Positions 1-6,198 of a DNA stretch of 13,045 bases are shown piece by piece; the stretch's first letter is position 1, and each line of letters starts with the position of its first letter. The notes under the pieces were generated by a model. That model was not told where the DNA came from, made no database searches, and saw only the letters and a list, made by a program, of their open reading frames with translations. Both the position numbers and the translations under genes were made by a program. Source of the DNA: an uncultured Oscillospiraceae bacterium (GTDB lineage: Bacteria; Bacillota; Clostridia; Oscillospirales; Oscillospiraceae); NCBI GenBank assembly GCA_934569425.1, contig CAKTKM010000029.1:1-13045 (forward strand). The letters run 5' to 3'.

Positions 1-1730
1 GTATGATACAGCCGGGCGTAAGCGCCCTGCTTTGCTAACAGTTCTTTGTGACTTCCCTGCTCGATAACGCGACCGTCCTGCACCACCAGGATCCGGTCAG
101 CATTGCGGATGGTGCTGAGCCGGTGGGCAATGATCAGGGTGGTGCGCCCCTCGGACAGCTGGTCAAAGGCATGCTGGATCCGCGCTTCGGTGACGCTGTC
201 CAGCGCCGAGGTGGCCTCGTCCAGGATCAGGATGGGCGGATCCTTCAAAAACACGCGGGCAATGGCGATGCGCTGCTTCTGTCCGCCGGACAGCAGCACG
301 CCCCGCTCTCCCACATAGGTGTCGAAGCCCTGCGGCATGGCCAGAATATCGTCGCAGATCTCCGCCCGCCGGGCGGCTTCCTCCACCGCGGCGTCGGAGG
401 CGTCGGGACGGCCATAGCGGATATTCTCCCGCACCGTTCCGGCAAACAGGAACACGTCCTGCTGCACCACGCCGATGGCGCGGCGCAGATCCTCCAGACG
501 GATCCGGCGCACATCCACGCCGTCAATGGCAACGCTGCCCGCCGTTACATCGTAGAAACGGGGGATCAGCTGACACAGGGTGGATTTTCCGCCGCCGGAG
601 GGACCTACCACCGCCACCGTCTCTCCCACCGCGGCGTGCAGCGTCACGTCATGCAGCACCTCCTCGGCGCCGTCATAGGTAAAACTCACGTCCTTCACAT
701 CCACCGCGCCGCGGACATGGGGCATGGGCGCGGCGTCCGCCGCATCGGTGATGGTGGGCTCGGTACCCATCAGCTCAATGAACCGGTGCAGCCCTGCAAA
801 GCCGTTGGAGAACAACTCCGCAAAGTTGGCCAGCTTGCGGACCGGCGTGATAAACGTGGTGATATACAGGCTGAAGGTGATCAGATCCACATAATCCATC
901 CGATCCCCCATCATCAGCCAGCCGCCTCCGGCGATGACCGCCACATTCAGCAGCGTTACAAACAGCTCCATGGTGGCGTTGAAGCGCCCCATCTCCTTGT
1001 GAAAGCCCCGTTTGGCGGTTTTGAATATCTCGTTGGCGCAATCGAACCGCCGCTGCTGGATGGCCTCGTTGCCAAAGGCCTTTACGGTGCGGATCCCGCT
1101 CAGACCGGATTCGATCTCGGCGTTGATGGCGCCGGTCTTCTGCTTGGCCGCCACGGAGGCGCGGCTCATGCCGCCCCGCAGCAGCATCAGCACCACCAGA
1201 AACACCGGAATGATGGCCAGCACGATCAGCGCCATGCGCCATTCGATGCGGAACATCACCGCCAGCGCCCCCACGATGGTAATGAGGGAGATGGTCAGAT
1301 CCTCCGGCCCGTGATGGGCAAGCTCCGTCAGCTCGAAAAGGTCAGTGGTCAGGCGGCTCATCAGCTGCCCCGTCCGGTTGCGGTCATAGAAATCGAAGCC
1401 CAGCATCTGCATATGTTGAAACAGATCCCGGCGAATATCCGCCTCCACCCGTATACCGAAGGTATGCCCCCAGTAGGTGACAATATAATATAGTATCGCC
1501 CGCAGTACGAATGCCAGCGCCACAACGGCCATCACCGTAAAGAACACCCTGTAGTTCTTTTCCGGCAGCCACTGATACAGCGCCGCACGGCTCACCAGCG
1601 GAAAGGCCAGATCCACCAGCGCGATCAATATGGCGCAGCCCAGATCCAGCGCAAACAGCTTCCGGTGGGGCTTGAAATAGCTCAAGAAGATCCGCAGCGG
1701 GCTGCGGGTGCGGTAATCCTGCGTGGTCAT
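1..1730 (-). CDS. ABC exporter half-transporter (fused permease and ATPase), C-terminus cut by window edge
   Basis: This is a fused membrane and ATPase subunit of an ATP-driven exporter of the MsbA/LmrA/BmrA type, which works in the inner membrane as a homo- or heterodimer. The frame opens at ATG 1730 (MTTQDYRTRSPLR) and stays open to base 1, giving 576 visible residues; such proteins are usually 575-620 long, so only a short tail is missing. An N-terminal six-helix membrane domain fills about residues 15-320. The nucleotide-binding domain follows: Walker A GPSGGGKST at 376-384, Q-loop near VVQQDVFLF, signature LSGGQ at 480-484, Walker B ILILDEA near 500, and the H-loop IIAHR. All ATPase residues look intact. 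A Shine-Dalgarno AAAGGA precedes the start. The substrate (drug, lipid or peptide) cannot be told from sequence. It may be half of a heterodimer whose partner lies beyond the left edge. Confidence 0.93.
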   Translation of the reverse strand, partial: MTTQDYRTRSPLRIFLSYFKPHRKLFALDLGCAILIALVDLAFPLVSRAALYQWLPEKNYRVFFTVMAVVALAFVLRAILYYIVTYWGHTFGIRVEADIRRDLFQHMQMLGFDFYDRNRTGQLMSRLTTDLFELTELAHHGPEDLTISLITIVGALAVMFRIEWRMALIVLAIIPVFLVVLMLLRGGMSRASVAAKQKTGAINAEIESGLSGIRTVKAFGNEAIQQRRFDCANEIFKTAKRGFHKEMGRFNATMELFVTLLNVAVIAGGGWLMMGDRMDYVDLITFSLYITTFITPVRKLANFAELFSNGFAGLHRFIELMGTEPTITDAADAAPMPHVRGAVDVKDVSFTYDGAEEVLHDVTLHAAVGETVAVVGPSGGGKSTLCQLIPRFYDVTAGSVAIDGVDVRRIRLEDLRRAIGVVQQDVFLFAGTVRENIRYGRPDASDAAVEEAARRAEICDDILAMPQGFDTYVGERGVLLSGGQKQRIAIARVFLKDPPILILDEATSALDSVTEARIQHAFDQLSEGRTTLIIAHRLSTIRNADRILVVQDGRVIEQGSHKELLAKQGAYARLYH

Positions 1731-1767
1731 GGCCGTTCCTTTCTTTTCGATAATTCCCCAGTATTTG

Positions 1768-1796
1768 ATTATACCACAGAGCTCACCGCTTGACAA
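1768..1796 (-). promoter_or_regulatory. Sigma-A-type promoter of the ABC exporter gene
   Basis: Read on the minus strand, a -35 TTGTCA (1791-1796) is followed by a 17-nt spacer and a perfect -10 TATAAT (1768-1773). The TG one base before the -10 makes it an extended -10. Transcription would begin near 1760, about 30 nt before the ATG at 1730. It lies directly downstream of the terminator of the preceding minus-strand gene, so the exporter is probably its own unit. Confidence 0.8.
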
Positions 1797-1809
1797 GGCG
1801 GACAACAAG

Positions 1810-1837
1810 AAAAAGCAGCGGCGGCGCCGCTGCTTTT
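1810..1837 (-). terminator. Rho-independent terminator of the zinc-ribbon/Big2 gene
   Basis: A perfect 12-bp stem pairs 1811-1822 with 1826-1837 around a 3-nt GGC loop. Read on the minus strand, it is followed by a short U-tract (TTTTTC, from the A-run at 1810-1814). It begins 17 nt past the stop codon of the gene ending at 1855. On the plus strand the right arm also ends in TTTT, but no plus-strand gene lies upstream. Confidence 0.85.
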
Positions 1838-1854
1838 CGGGTGTCGGTTATGGA

Positions 1855-2811
1855 TCAGTTGACGCGCACCAAGATCTCCGCCGTGGAGCTGCCCAGCGTG
1901 ATGGTAACGGTGGCCTCGCCCTTCCCCACACGCTGCAGCGTGCCGGTCTCGGTGACCTTCACCACGTTGGTATCGGAGCTCTTCCACTTGGCGGTACCGG
2001 TGACGCCCTCCAGCGTCAGCTCACAATCGGGATCGCCCTTGTTGATGGTCATATCAAACTGACCGTCGGGGTTCTTGTCCAGATAGGTGCCGTACATGGT
2101 CTTGATCTTCAGGTTCTTCAGAGAGGAACTGACATTCGTATTGCCGCTGTTGGGCTTATTATTGGTGCTGTTGCTGGTATCGGGTTTATTGGTGCTGGTA
2201 TCCGGCTTGTTGGTGGTACTGGTGTCGGGAGTATTGGTGGAGGTATCTGCCTTCTTCTGCACCGCCACGGCGCAGGCCACGCTCTCCTCACCGCAGGTGA
2301 CGGTCACAACGGCGCTGCCCTCGGTCAATGCGGAGATGGTGCCGTCCTCGCTGACCTTCAGCACGGCGGAATCGCTGGTAAGCCACTGGTAGACCTCATC
2401 ACTGCCGCCGGAAACGGTCAGCTTCTGGGTCTCGCCGGGCGCCATCAGCAGCGACATATGATCCAGCGCCAGCGGCTTCACCGTGGGCTGCGCGTCCGTC
2501 ACGTCCTCCGGTGTCTTGGCCGGAAGCTCCTGAGAGGTACCCGGGTCGTTGTCCGAGGGCTTTTCACCGCCGAACCAGCCCCGCACCGTGTCGCCGGCAA
2601 AGGCCCACACCAGCACGCCTGCCAGCAGCAGTACCGCCAGCACCAGAACAGGTCCCACGATACTGGGTGCCTTCTTCTTTTTCTCCAGCTGGCGGTGGCC
2701 CCGCTTTTTCACTTTACCGTTGTAGTATTCTTCATCTTCCGCGCAGAAAGGACAGGTTTTATAGCTGTCGGAGAACACTTCTCCGCACTTATTACACTTA
2801 ATGAGACTCAT
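1855..2811 (-). CDS. Membrane protein with N-terminal zinc ribbon and two extracellular Big2 (Ig-like) domains
   Basis: The protein has 318 residues from ATG 2811, preceded by a strong GGAGGGAAG site. The open frame continues upstream across the udk gene, but that part is antisense shadow. Domain order: a zinc ribbon with CxxC pairs at C6/C9 and C20/C23; a basic stretch (KKRGHRQLEKKKK, 35-47) that places the N-terminus in the cytoplasm; one membrane helix at about 51-72; an acidic and polar stretch; a Big2-like domain at about 115-185 (SDSAVLKVSEDGTISALTEG is typical); a Thr/Asn/Pro/Asp repeat linker at 186-230; and a second Big2-like domain at about 233-318 (KWKSSDTNVVKV, VGKGEATVTI). Big2 domains are common in surface and adhesion proteins. 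The ribbon-helix-surface design is seen in many Clostridia proteins of unknown role; envelope sensing or cell-surface structure is possible. I do not recognise a specific gene. It has its own promoter and terminator. Confidence 0.88.
   Translation of the reverse strand: MSLIKCNKCGEVFSDSYKTCPFCAEDEEYYNGKVKKRGHRQLEKKKKAPSIVGPVLVLAVLLLAGVLVWAFAGDTVRGWFGGEKPSDNDPGTSQELPAKTPEDVTDAQPTVKPLALDHMSLLMAPGETQKLTVSGGSDEVYQWLTSDSAVLKVSEDGTISALTEGSAVVTVTCGEESVACAVAVQKKADTSTNTPDTSTTNKPDTSTNKPDTSNSTNNKPNSGNTNVSSSLKNLKIKTMYGTYLDKNPDGQFDMTINKGDPDCELTLEGVTGTAKWKSSDTNVVKVTETGTLQRVGKGEATVTITLGSSTAEILVRVN
2128..2256 (-). repeat. In-frame degenerate tandem repeat coding a Thr/Asn/Pro/Asp linker
   Basis: Inside the Big2 protein gene the codons for about residues 186-228 repeat a PDTS(T)NK-like unit of roughly 7 residues (about 21 nt), with variants such as NTPDTST, NKPDTST and NKPDTSN. 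This forms a flexible, probably extended spacer between the two Ig-like domains. Copy number may vary between strains. The repeats are imperfect and in frame, so they are coding and not a CRISPR array. Confidence 0.75.
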
Positions 2812-2856
2812 GCTGTTTCTTCCCTCCAAAGGACATACTCTTGATAATACTTTGCT

Positions 2857-2886
2857 ATCATACCCCAAAAGCAACAGTGCCGTCAA
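2857..2886 (-). promoter_or_regulatory. Promoter of the zinc-ribbon/Big2 gene
   Basis: On the minus strand a -35 TTGACG (2881-2886), an 18-nt spacer and a -10 TATGAT (2857-2862) give transcription from near 2850, about 40 nt before the start codon. A small inverted repeat, TGATA (2842-2846) and TATCA (2856-2860), overlaps the -10 and start site and could bind a repressor; that is speculation. Confidence 0.72.
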
Positions 2887-2926
2887 CTGAAAAACATGGA
2901 AATTCATCATTTTTTTACATCTTTTC

Positions 2927-2955
2927 TTGCTTTTCCGCCGTTGAGTTTCTATAAT
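2927..2955 (+). promoter_or_regulatory. Promoter of the udk-ydcF-like unit
   Basis: A -35 TTGCTT (2927-2932), a 17-nt spacer and a perfect -10 TATAAT (2950-2955) place the transcription start near 2962, with a leader of only about 24 nt. It is divergent from the promoter of the zinc-ribbon gene, and the two share a 175-nt low-GC gap (2812-2985). Apart from these promoters and the Shine-Dalgarno sites I see nothing else there. Confidence 0.8.
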
Positions 2956-2985
2956 AAAAGGGAATAATACAAGGGAGGCTTCCCC

Positions 2986-3600
2986 ATGAATACCATTTTC
3001 ATCGGCATTGCCGGCGGCACCGGCAGCGGCAAAACCACACTGACCGAGCATCTGGCGCAGCGCTTTGGCAGCGACATCAGCGTGGTGCATCACGACAACT
3101 ACTACAAACGGCAGGACTGCTCCTTTGAGGAGCGGTGCCGCCAGAACTACGACCATCCCGACGCCTTTGACACGGCGTTGATGATCGAGGATCTGAAGGC
3201 ACTGAAGCGGGGCGAGACCATCCACTGCCCCGTGTACGACTACGCCATCCACAACCGCACCGATGAGACCGTGGAGATCAAACCCACCAAGGTGGTCATC
3301 GTGGAGGGGATCCTGATTTTCCAGAACAAGGCGCTGCGGGATCTGCTGGACATCAAGATCTTTGTGGAGACCGACGCGGACGTCCGCATCCTGCGCCGCG
3401 CCCTGCGGGATGTGGAGGAACGGGGCCGTTCGCTGGAATCGGTGGTGACCCAGTATCTGACCACCGTCAAGCCCATGCACGAGCAGTTCGTGGAGCCTAC
3501 CCGCAAGTACGCGGACATTATCGTATTGGAGGGCGGGCATAATCTGGTGGCGCTGGATATGATCATGCAGCGCATCGCCCATCACATCGCGGAGAATTGA
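2986..3600 (+). CDS. udk: Uridine kinase
   Basis: This 204-residue protein phosphorylates uridine (and usually cytidine) to UMP/CMP with ATP or GTP, the key step of pyrimidine nucleoside salvage in the cytoplasm. Family hallmarks are clear: Walker A GGTGSGKTT at 10-18, HHDNYY at 35-40, NYDHPDAFD at 54-62, the substrate-side VYDY at 83-86, VEGIL at 106-110, and an arginine-rich lid (RILRRALRDVEERGRS). Length matches bacterial Udk (about 205-215). The start is fixed by GGGAGG at 2973-2978, 7 nt before the ATG, and by a promoter just upstream. The next gene starts 3 nt after the stop, so the two are co-transcribed. The family also contains phosphoribulokinase-like enzymes, but the motif set favours uridine kinase. 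Confidence 0.93.
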   Translation: MNTIFIGIAGGTGSGKTTLTEHLAQRFGSDISVVHHDNYYKRQDCSFEERCRQNYDHPDAFDTALMIEDLKALKRGETIHCPVYDYAIHNRTDETVEIKPTKVVIVEGILIFQNKALRDLLDIKIFVETDADVRILRRALRDVEERGRSLESVVTQYLTTVKPMHEQFVEPTRKYADIIVLEGGHNLVALDMIMQRIAHHIAEN

Positions 3601-3603
3601 TCT

Positions 3604-4347
3604 ATGCTGTTACCTATCCTCGGCACCCTCTCCCTGTTGGGAGCGGTCTACTTTCTGCTTCCCCTGAGCATCGGTGTATGTCATATCGGCATGTTCTGGC
3701 CGGCGGCGCTGCTGCTGCTGGCGGCGGCCTATTGCTTCTTTCCCGGCTTTTTCCGGCGTTTTCCCCGGTGGCTGAAGGCTTTGCTGCTCTCCGGCGTGGG
3801 ACTGGTGCTGGCGGCAGCGCTGACGGTACTGACCGTTATGGCCGCGGCGGCAGCGGATCGCCCCACAGGAGACAATGCGCCGGAAACCGTGGTGCTACTG
3901 GGCTGTCAGGTCTATCACGGCCGCCCCAGCATGATGCTGCGAGGACGGATCAACGCGGCCTATGATTACCTGACCGCCCACCCCGGCGCGGTGTGCATCA
4001 CCACCGGCGGGCTGGACAGCAGCAGCGAGACCCTGACGGAGGGCGGCTGCGCCCGGCAGGAGCTGATCGCCATGGGCATCGCGCCCGAGCGCGTTTATGC
4101 CGAGGAAAGGTCCTTCGACACCCGGGAAAACCTGCTGTTTGCCGCCGAAATCATCGAAGAACATAAACTAAGCGATCATATAGTTATTGCGAGTGACAAT
4201 TTTCACCAATATCGCGGCCAATTATTTGCCCGCGAGGCGGGTTTGACGGCACAGTCCGCCGGCTGCTTCAGTCCGTGGTTTTTAGGGGCCGGCTACGCCT
4301 GCCGCGAAGTCGTGGGTATTTTGGCTACCTGGGCAGGGCTGGCATAG
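3604..4347 (+). CDS. Membrane-anchored DUF218 (YdcF/SanA/ElyC-like) protein
   Basis: The protein has 247 residues. Three hydrophobic segments at about 1-25, 30-48 and 58-84 anchor it in the membrane, followed by a DUF218 domain. Visible DUF218 signatures are VVLLGCQV (96-103), TTGG (133-136), a conserved Glu in LTEGG (near 146), SFDTREN (170-176) and SDNFHQYR (197-204). Members such as E. coli SanA, ElyC and YdcF are linked to envelope integrity or peptidoglycan lipid-carrier metabolism, and YdcF binds SAM; the exact reaction is not known. The start lies 3 nt after udk, with GGAGA (3591-3595) inside the end of udk, so translation is probably coupled. An oddity is a patch from about 4150 to 4227 that drops to roughly one-third G+C and uses codons rare in this window (CTA, ATA, TTA). 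Two hairpins follow the stop. Confidence 0.85.
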   Translation: MLLPILGTLSLLGAVYFLLPLSIGVCHIGMFWPAALLLLAAAYCFFPGFFRRFPRWLKALLLSGVGLVLAAALTVLTVMAAAAADRPTGDNAPETVVLLGCQVYHGRPSMMLRGRINAAYDYLTAHPGAVCITTGGLDSSSETLTEGGCARQELIAMGIAPERVYAEERSFDTRENLLFAAEIIEEHKLSDHIVIASDNFHQYRGQLFAREAGLTAQSAGCFSPWFLGAGYACREVVGILATWAGLA

Positions 4348-4365
4348 GTTACTAAACGTTTATTT

Positions 4366-4405
4366 AGAAAAGGATTCCGTGCCGTTCGGCGCGGAACCCT
4401 TTTCT
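4366..4405. terminator. Long hairpin between convergent units, possibly terminating the minus-strand operon
   Basis: The arms 4366-4384 and 4387-4405 pair almost completely, with one A-C mismatch and one G-T pair. The T-rich segment (CCTTTTCT) is part of the stem on either strand, so it is not a textbook terminator. On the minus strand it is followed by the A/T-rich TAAATAAA, and it lies about 64 nt beyond the stop of the aldolase gene, so it may end that operon. On the plus strand it is the first of two hairpins after the ydcF-like gene. Confidence 0.55.
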
Positions 4406-4419
4406 GAATTTGGCAGTTC

Positions 4420-4458
4420 AAAGGCTCCCCTTGCTGTAAGGAGAGCCTTTCTCTTTTT
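4420..4458 (+). terminator. Rho-independent terminator of the udk-ydcF-like unit
   Basis: AAAGGCTC (4420-4427) pairs with GAGCCTTT (4443-4450). Inside this stem CCTT pairs with AAGG around a 5-nt loop. The stem is followed by CTC and a five-T run (4454-4458). The U-tract is on the plus strand only. It lies between the convergent ydcF-like and aldolase genes, 10 nt before the aldolase stop codon. Confidence 0.82.
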
Positions 4459-4468
4459 ACAACACGGA

Positions 4469-5074
4469 TCAAAGGCGTCTGAGCTCCACCGGTTCACCCA
4501 CCTGCAAAGCATAGTGGTAAATACGGGCGCTGTCTTCAATGTACTGAGCGCGGAGGCGCGCCTCGTTCAGGTCTTTTCCCACCGCCAGCACACCATGATT
4601 ACCCAACAGGCAGCCGCCGCGGCCATCCCGCAGGCAGGGTATCGCGTTCTCCCCCACCGCATCGGTACCGGGAGTGGCATACGCGGCGCACTCCACCGCG
4701 CCACCCAGAAAGAGAGCGGTCTCGATCAGCACCGGAGGGATCGGCTTATGCACCACGGCAAAGGCCGTGGCATAGGGGGAATGTGTATGGAAAATGGCCT
4801 GATGCGCCGGATACGCCCGGTACACGGCGGCATGCATCCGCCACTCGCTTGAGGGGCACAGTTCCCCCTCCACAACATTTCCCTCCAGATCGCACCGGAC
4901 AATATCCACAGGCCGCATGACCGTATAGCGCACCGAGGTAGGCGTGATCAGCATGGTACCGTCCCCCAGCGCCACGCTGAGATTTCCGCTGGTGCCGGTA
5001 AACAGCCCCTCCCGCAGAGATTCCAGACACACGTCCACCATTTCCTGCCGCAGTTCTTTCCGGGAATACTCCAT
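4469..5074 (-). CDS. Class II (FucA-type) aldolase, probably 5-deoxyribulose-1-phosphate aldolase
   Basis: A zinc-dependent class II aldolase/adducin family protein of 201 residues, the last gene of a four-gene operon. Visible are the phosphate-loop motifs GTSGNLS (27-33) and TPTSVRY (44-50), PSSEWRMH with the catalytic/zinc Glu (E77), the zinc pair HTH (H96, H98) and the third zinc His in GNHGVL (H160). These match E. coli fuculose-1-phosphate aldolase Glu73, His92, His94, His155. Family members split ketose-1-phosphates into dihydroxyacetone phosphate and an aldehyde. Placed after an MtnA-type isomerase, the likely substrate is 5-deoxy-D-ribulose 1-phosphate (giving acetaldehyde) and/or methylthioribulose 1-phosphate (giving methylthioacetaldehyde). 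This step is inference from context. L-fuculose- or rhamnulose-phosphate aldolase and MtnB dehydratase are alternatives; no fucose, rhamnose or further mtn genes are nearby. The start is preceded by a G-rich site (GCGGGGGCG), and the gap to the isomerase gene is 41 nt. Confidence 0.85.
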   Translation of the reverse strand: MEYSRKELRQEMVDVCLESLREGLFTGTSGNLSVALGDGTMLITPTSVRYTVMRPVDIVRCDLEGNVVEGELCPSSEWRMHAAVYRAYPAHQAIFHTHSPYATAFAVVHKPIPPVLIETALFLGGAVECAAYATPGTDAVGENAIPCLRDGRGGCLLGNHGVLAVGKDLNEARLRAQYIEDSARIYHYALQVGEPVELRRL

Positions 5075-5115
5075 TTTTACGCCCCCGCTTATTTTAGAAT
5101 GATCATTTTGTTTCC

Positions 5116-6183
5116 TTAAATTACCATTTCGTAGGGTCCCAGCTCACTGACCTTCAGATATTCCCGCAGCGCATAGGGGGAGTAGATGCCCAGATCTGTT
5201 ACCACCCCCGTGATCAGCTGCGGCGGCGTGATGTCAAAAGCGGGATAATAGCCCTTGACCCCATCGGCGGCGGTCTTCACCCCCATGGCCTCCAGCGTAT
5301 CCCGGGGGTCGCGCATTTCGATATGGACGGTGTCCACGGTGGGATGCCCCTTGTCGGGGATCCCGCTGACATATACCGGCACCCCCAGATAATTGGCCGC
5401 AATGGAGATCTGGAAGGTTCCCACCTTATTGGCGATATAGCCGTCGCAGCAGATGGCGTCCGCCGCGCAGGTGAACACGTCCACATGCTCCTTCTGCATC
5501 ACATAGGCGGGCATATTATCGGTAATGACCGTCACATCAAAGCCCATGTCGTGACAAACGGTGGCCGTCAGCCGCGCCCCCTGAAAATAGGGGCGGGTCT
5601 CCGGGCAGAACAGCCGGATGTTCTTGCCCCGCTGCCGGCACTCCCGCAGCATCATGGCCACAATGGTCTCGCCAAAGCACTGGGTCATCACGGTACCGTT
5701 GTCGGGGATCCTGTCCACCAGAAATTTGGCCATTTGCCCCACACGCCCATAGCGGCGGTTATTGGTGGCCACGGTATAGTCCCGAATAGCCAGCGCCACA
5801 TCCGGCACTCCCCTGGCAATGGCCTCTCTGGCCGCCTCCAGACAGCCGCCGCAGATCAGCTGCATCCGCCCCACGGTGGTGGGACGGGCGTGAGAGATGG
5901 TGTCCATCGCCTGTTCCAGGTAGGCCACCTGCTTTTCCGCCGTCATGTCCCGGCATTCATAGGCCGCCAGCGCCATGCCCATGGCGGCGGCGGTAAAGGG
6001 ACCGGTGGACTGGGTGACCATGTCCGTCAGCGCCTGCGCCACCTCGCCGTGGGTGCGGCAGGTGACAAAGGACACCTTGCGGGGATACACCCGCCGATCC
6101 AGAATACGAACCTCGCCGCTGTCATACCACGCCACGTTTTCATATCGCATCATAAAGGCAAGGCCTTTGTCCGCTCGCTCCAT
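5116..6183 (-). CDS. MtnA-type aldose-1-phosphate isomerase (5-deoxyribose / methylthioribose 1-phosphate)
   Basis: A 355-residue member of the MtnA/eIF2B-like isomerase family, which converts methylthioribose 1-phosphate or 5-deoxyribose 1-phosphate to the ketose 1-phosphate. Family motifs seen are ARPTTV (99-104), TQC with the catalytic Cys (C169), CPETRPYFQGARLT (193-206), VITDNMP (219-225), the catalytic Asp in AAD (D242), IANKVGT (250-256) and PAFDITPPQLIT near the C-terminus. It is divergent from classical MtnA. The usual RPTAVNL is RPTTVGR, the usual GADRI/NGD segment is AADAICCDG, and NPAFD is YPAFD. That fits a subgroup with a different substrate, but I cannot assign it by sequence alone. 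The start is supported by AAGGAGAG 8 nt before ATG 6183; the deaminase stop is 15 nt upstream, so the genes are co-transcribed. A translation initiation factor role is unlikely given the intact catalytic pair. Confidence 0.87.
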   Translation of the reverse strand: MERADKGLAFMMRYENVAWYDSGEVRILDRRVYPRKVSFVTCRTHGEVAQALTDMVTQSTGPFTAAAMGMALAAYECRDMTAEKQVAYLEQAMDTISHARPTTVGRMQLICGGCLEAAREAIARGVPDVALAIRDYTVATNNRRYGRVGQMAKFLVDRIPDNGTVMTQCFGETIVAMMLRECRQRGKNIRLFCPETRPYFQGARLTATVCHDMGFDVTVITDNMPAYVMQKEHVDVFTCAADAICCDGYIANKVGTFQISIAANYLGVPVYVSGIPDKGHPTVDTVHIEMRDPRDTLEAMGVKTAADGVKGYYPAFDITPPQLITGVVTDLGIYSPYALREYLKVSELGPYEMVI

Positions 6184-6198
6184 GCTTTTCTCTCCTTT

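Noticed and set aside
48..1493. A 481-codon plus-strand open frame
   Set aside because: It lies opposite the clear ABC exporter gene, has no family motifs, is rich in His/Gly/Gln/Arg as expected for antisense of GC-rich coding DNA, and has no promoter or Shine-Dalgarno support.
2128..2256. Possible CRISPR or minisatellite array
   Set aside because: The repeats are short, imperfect, in frame, have no unique spacers and encode a protein linker.
2812..3585. Upstream extension of the minus-strand zinc-ribbon gene to base 3585
   Set aside because: The extension is antisense to uridine kinase and crosses both promoters of the intergenic gap. The GGAGG site and zinc-ribbon start at 2811 mark the true beginning.
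4379..4852. A plus-strand frame starting inside the terminator hairpins
   Set aside because: It begins in a terminator and runs antisense through the aldolase gene, without a ribosome site or motifs.
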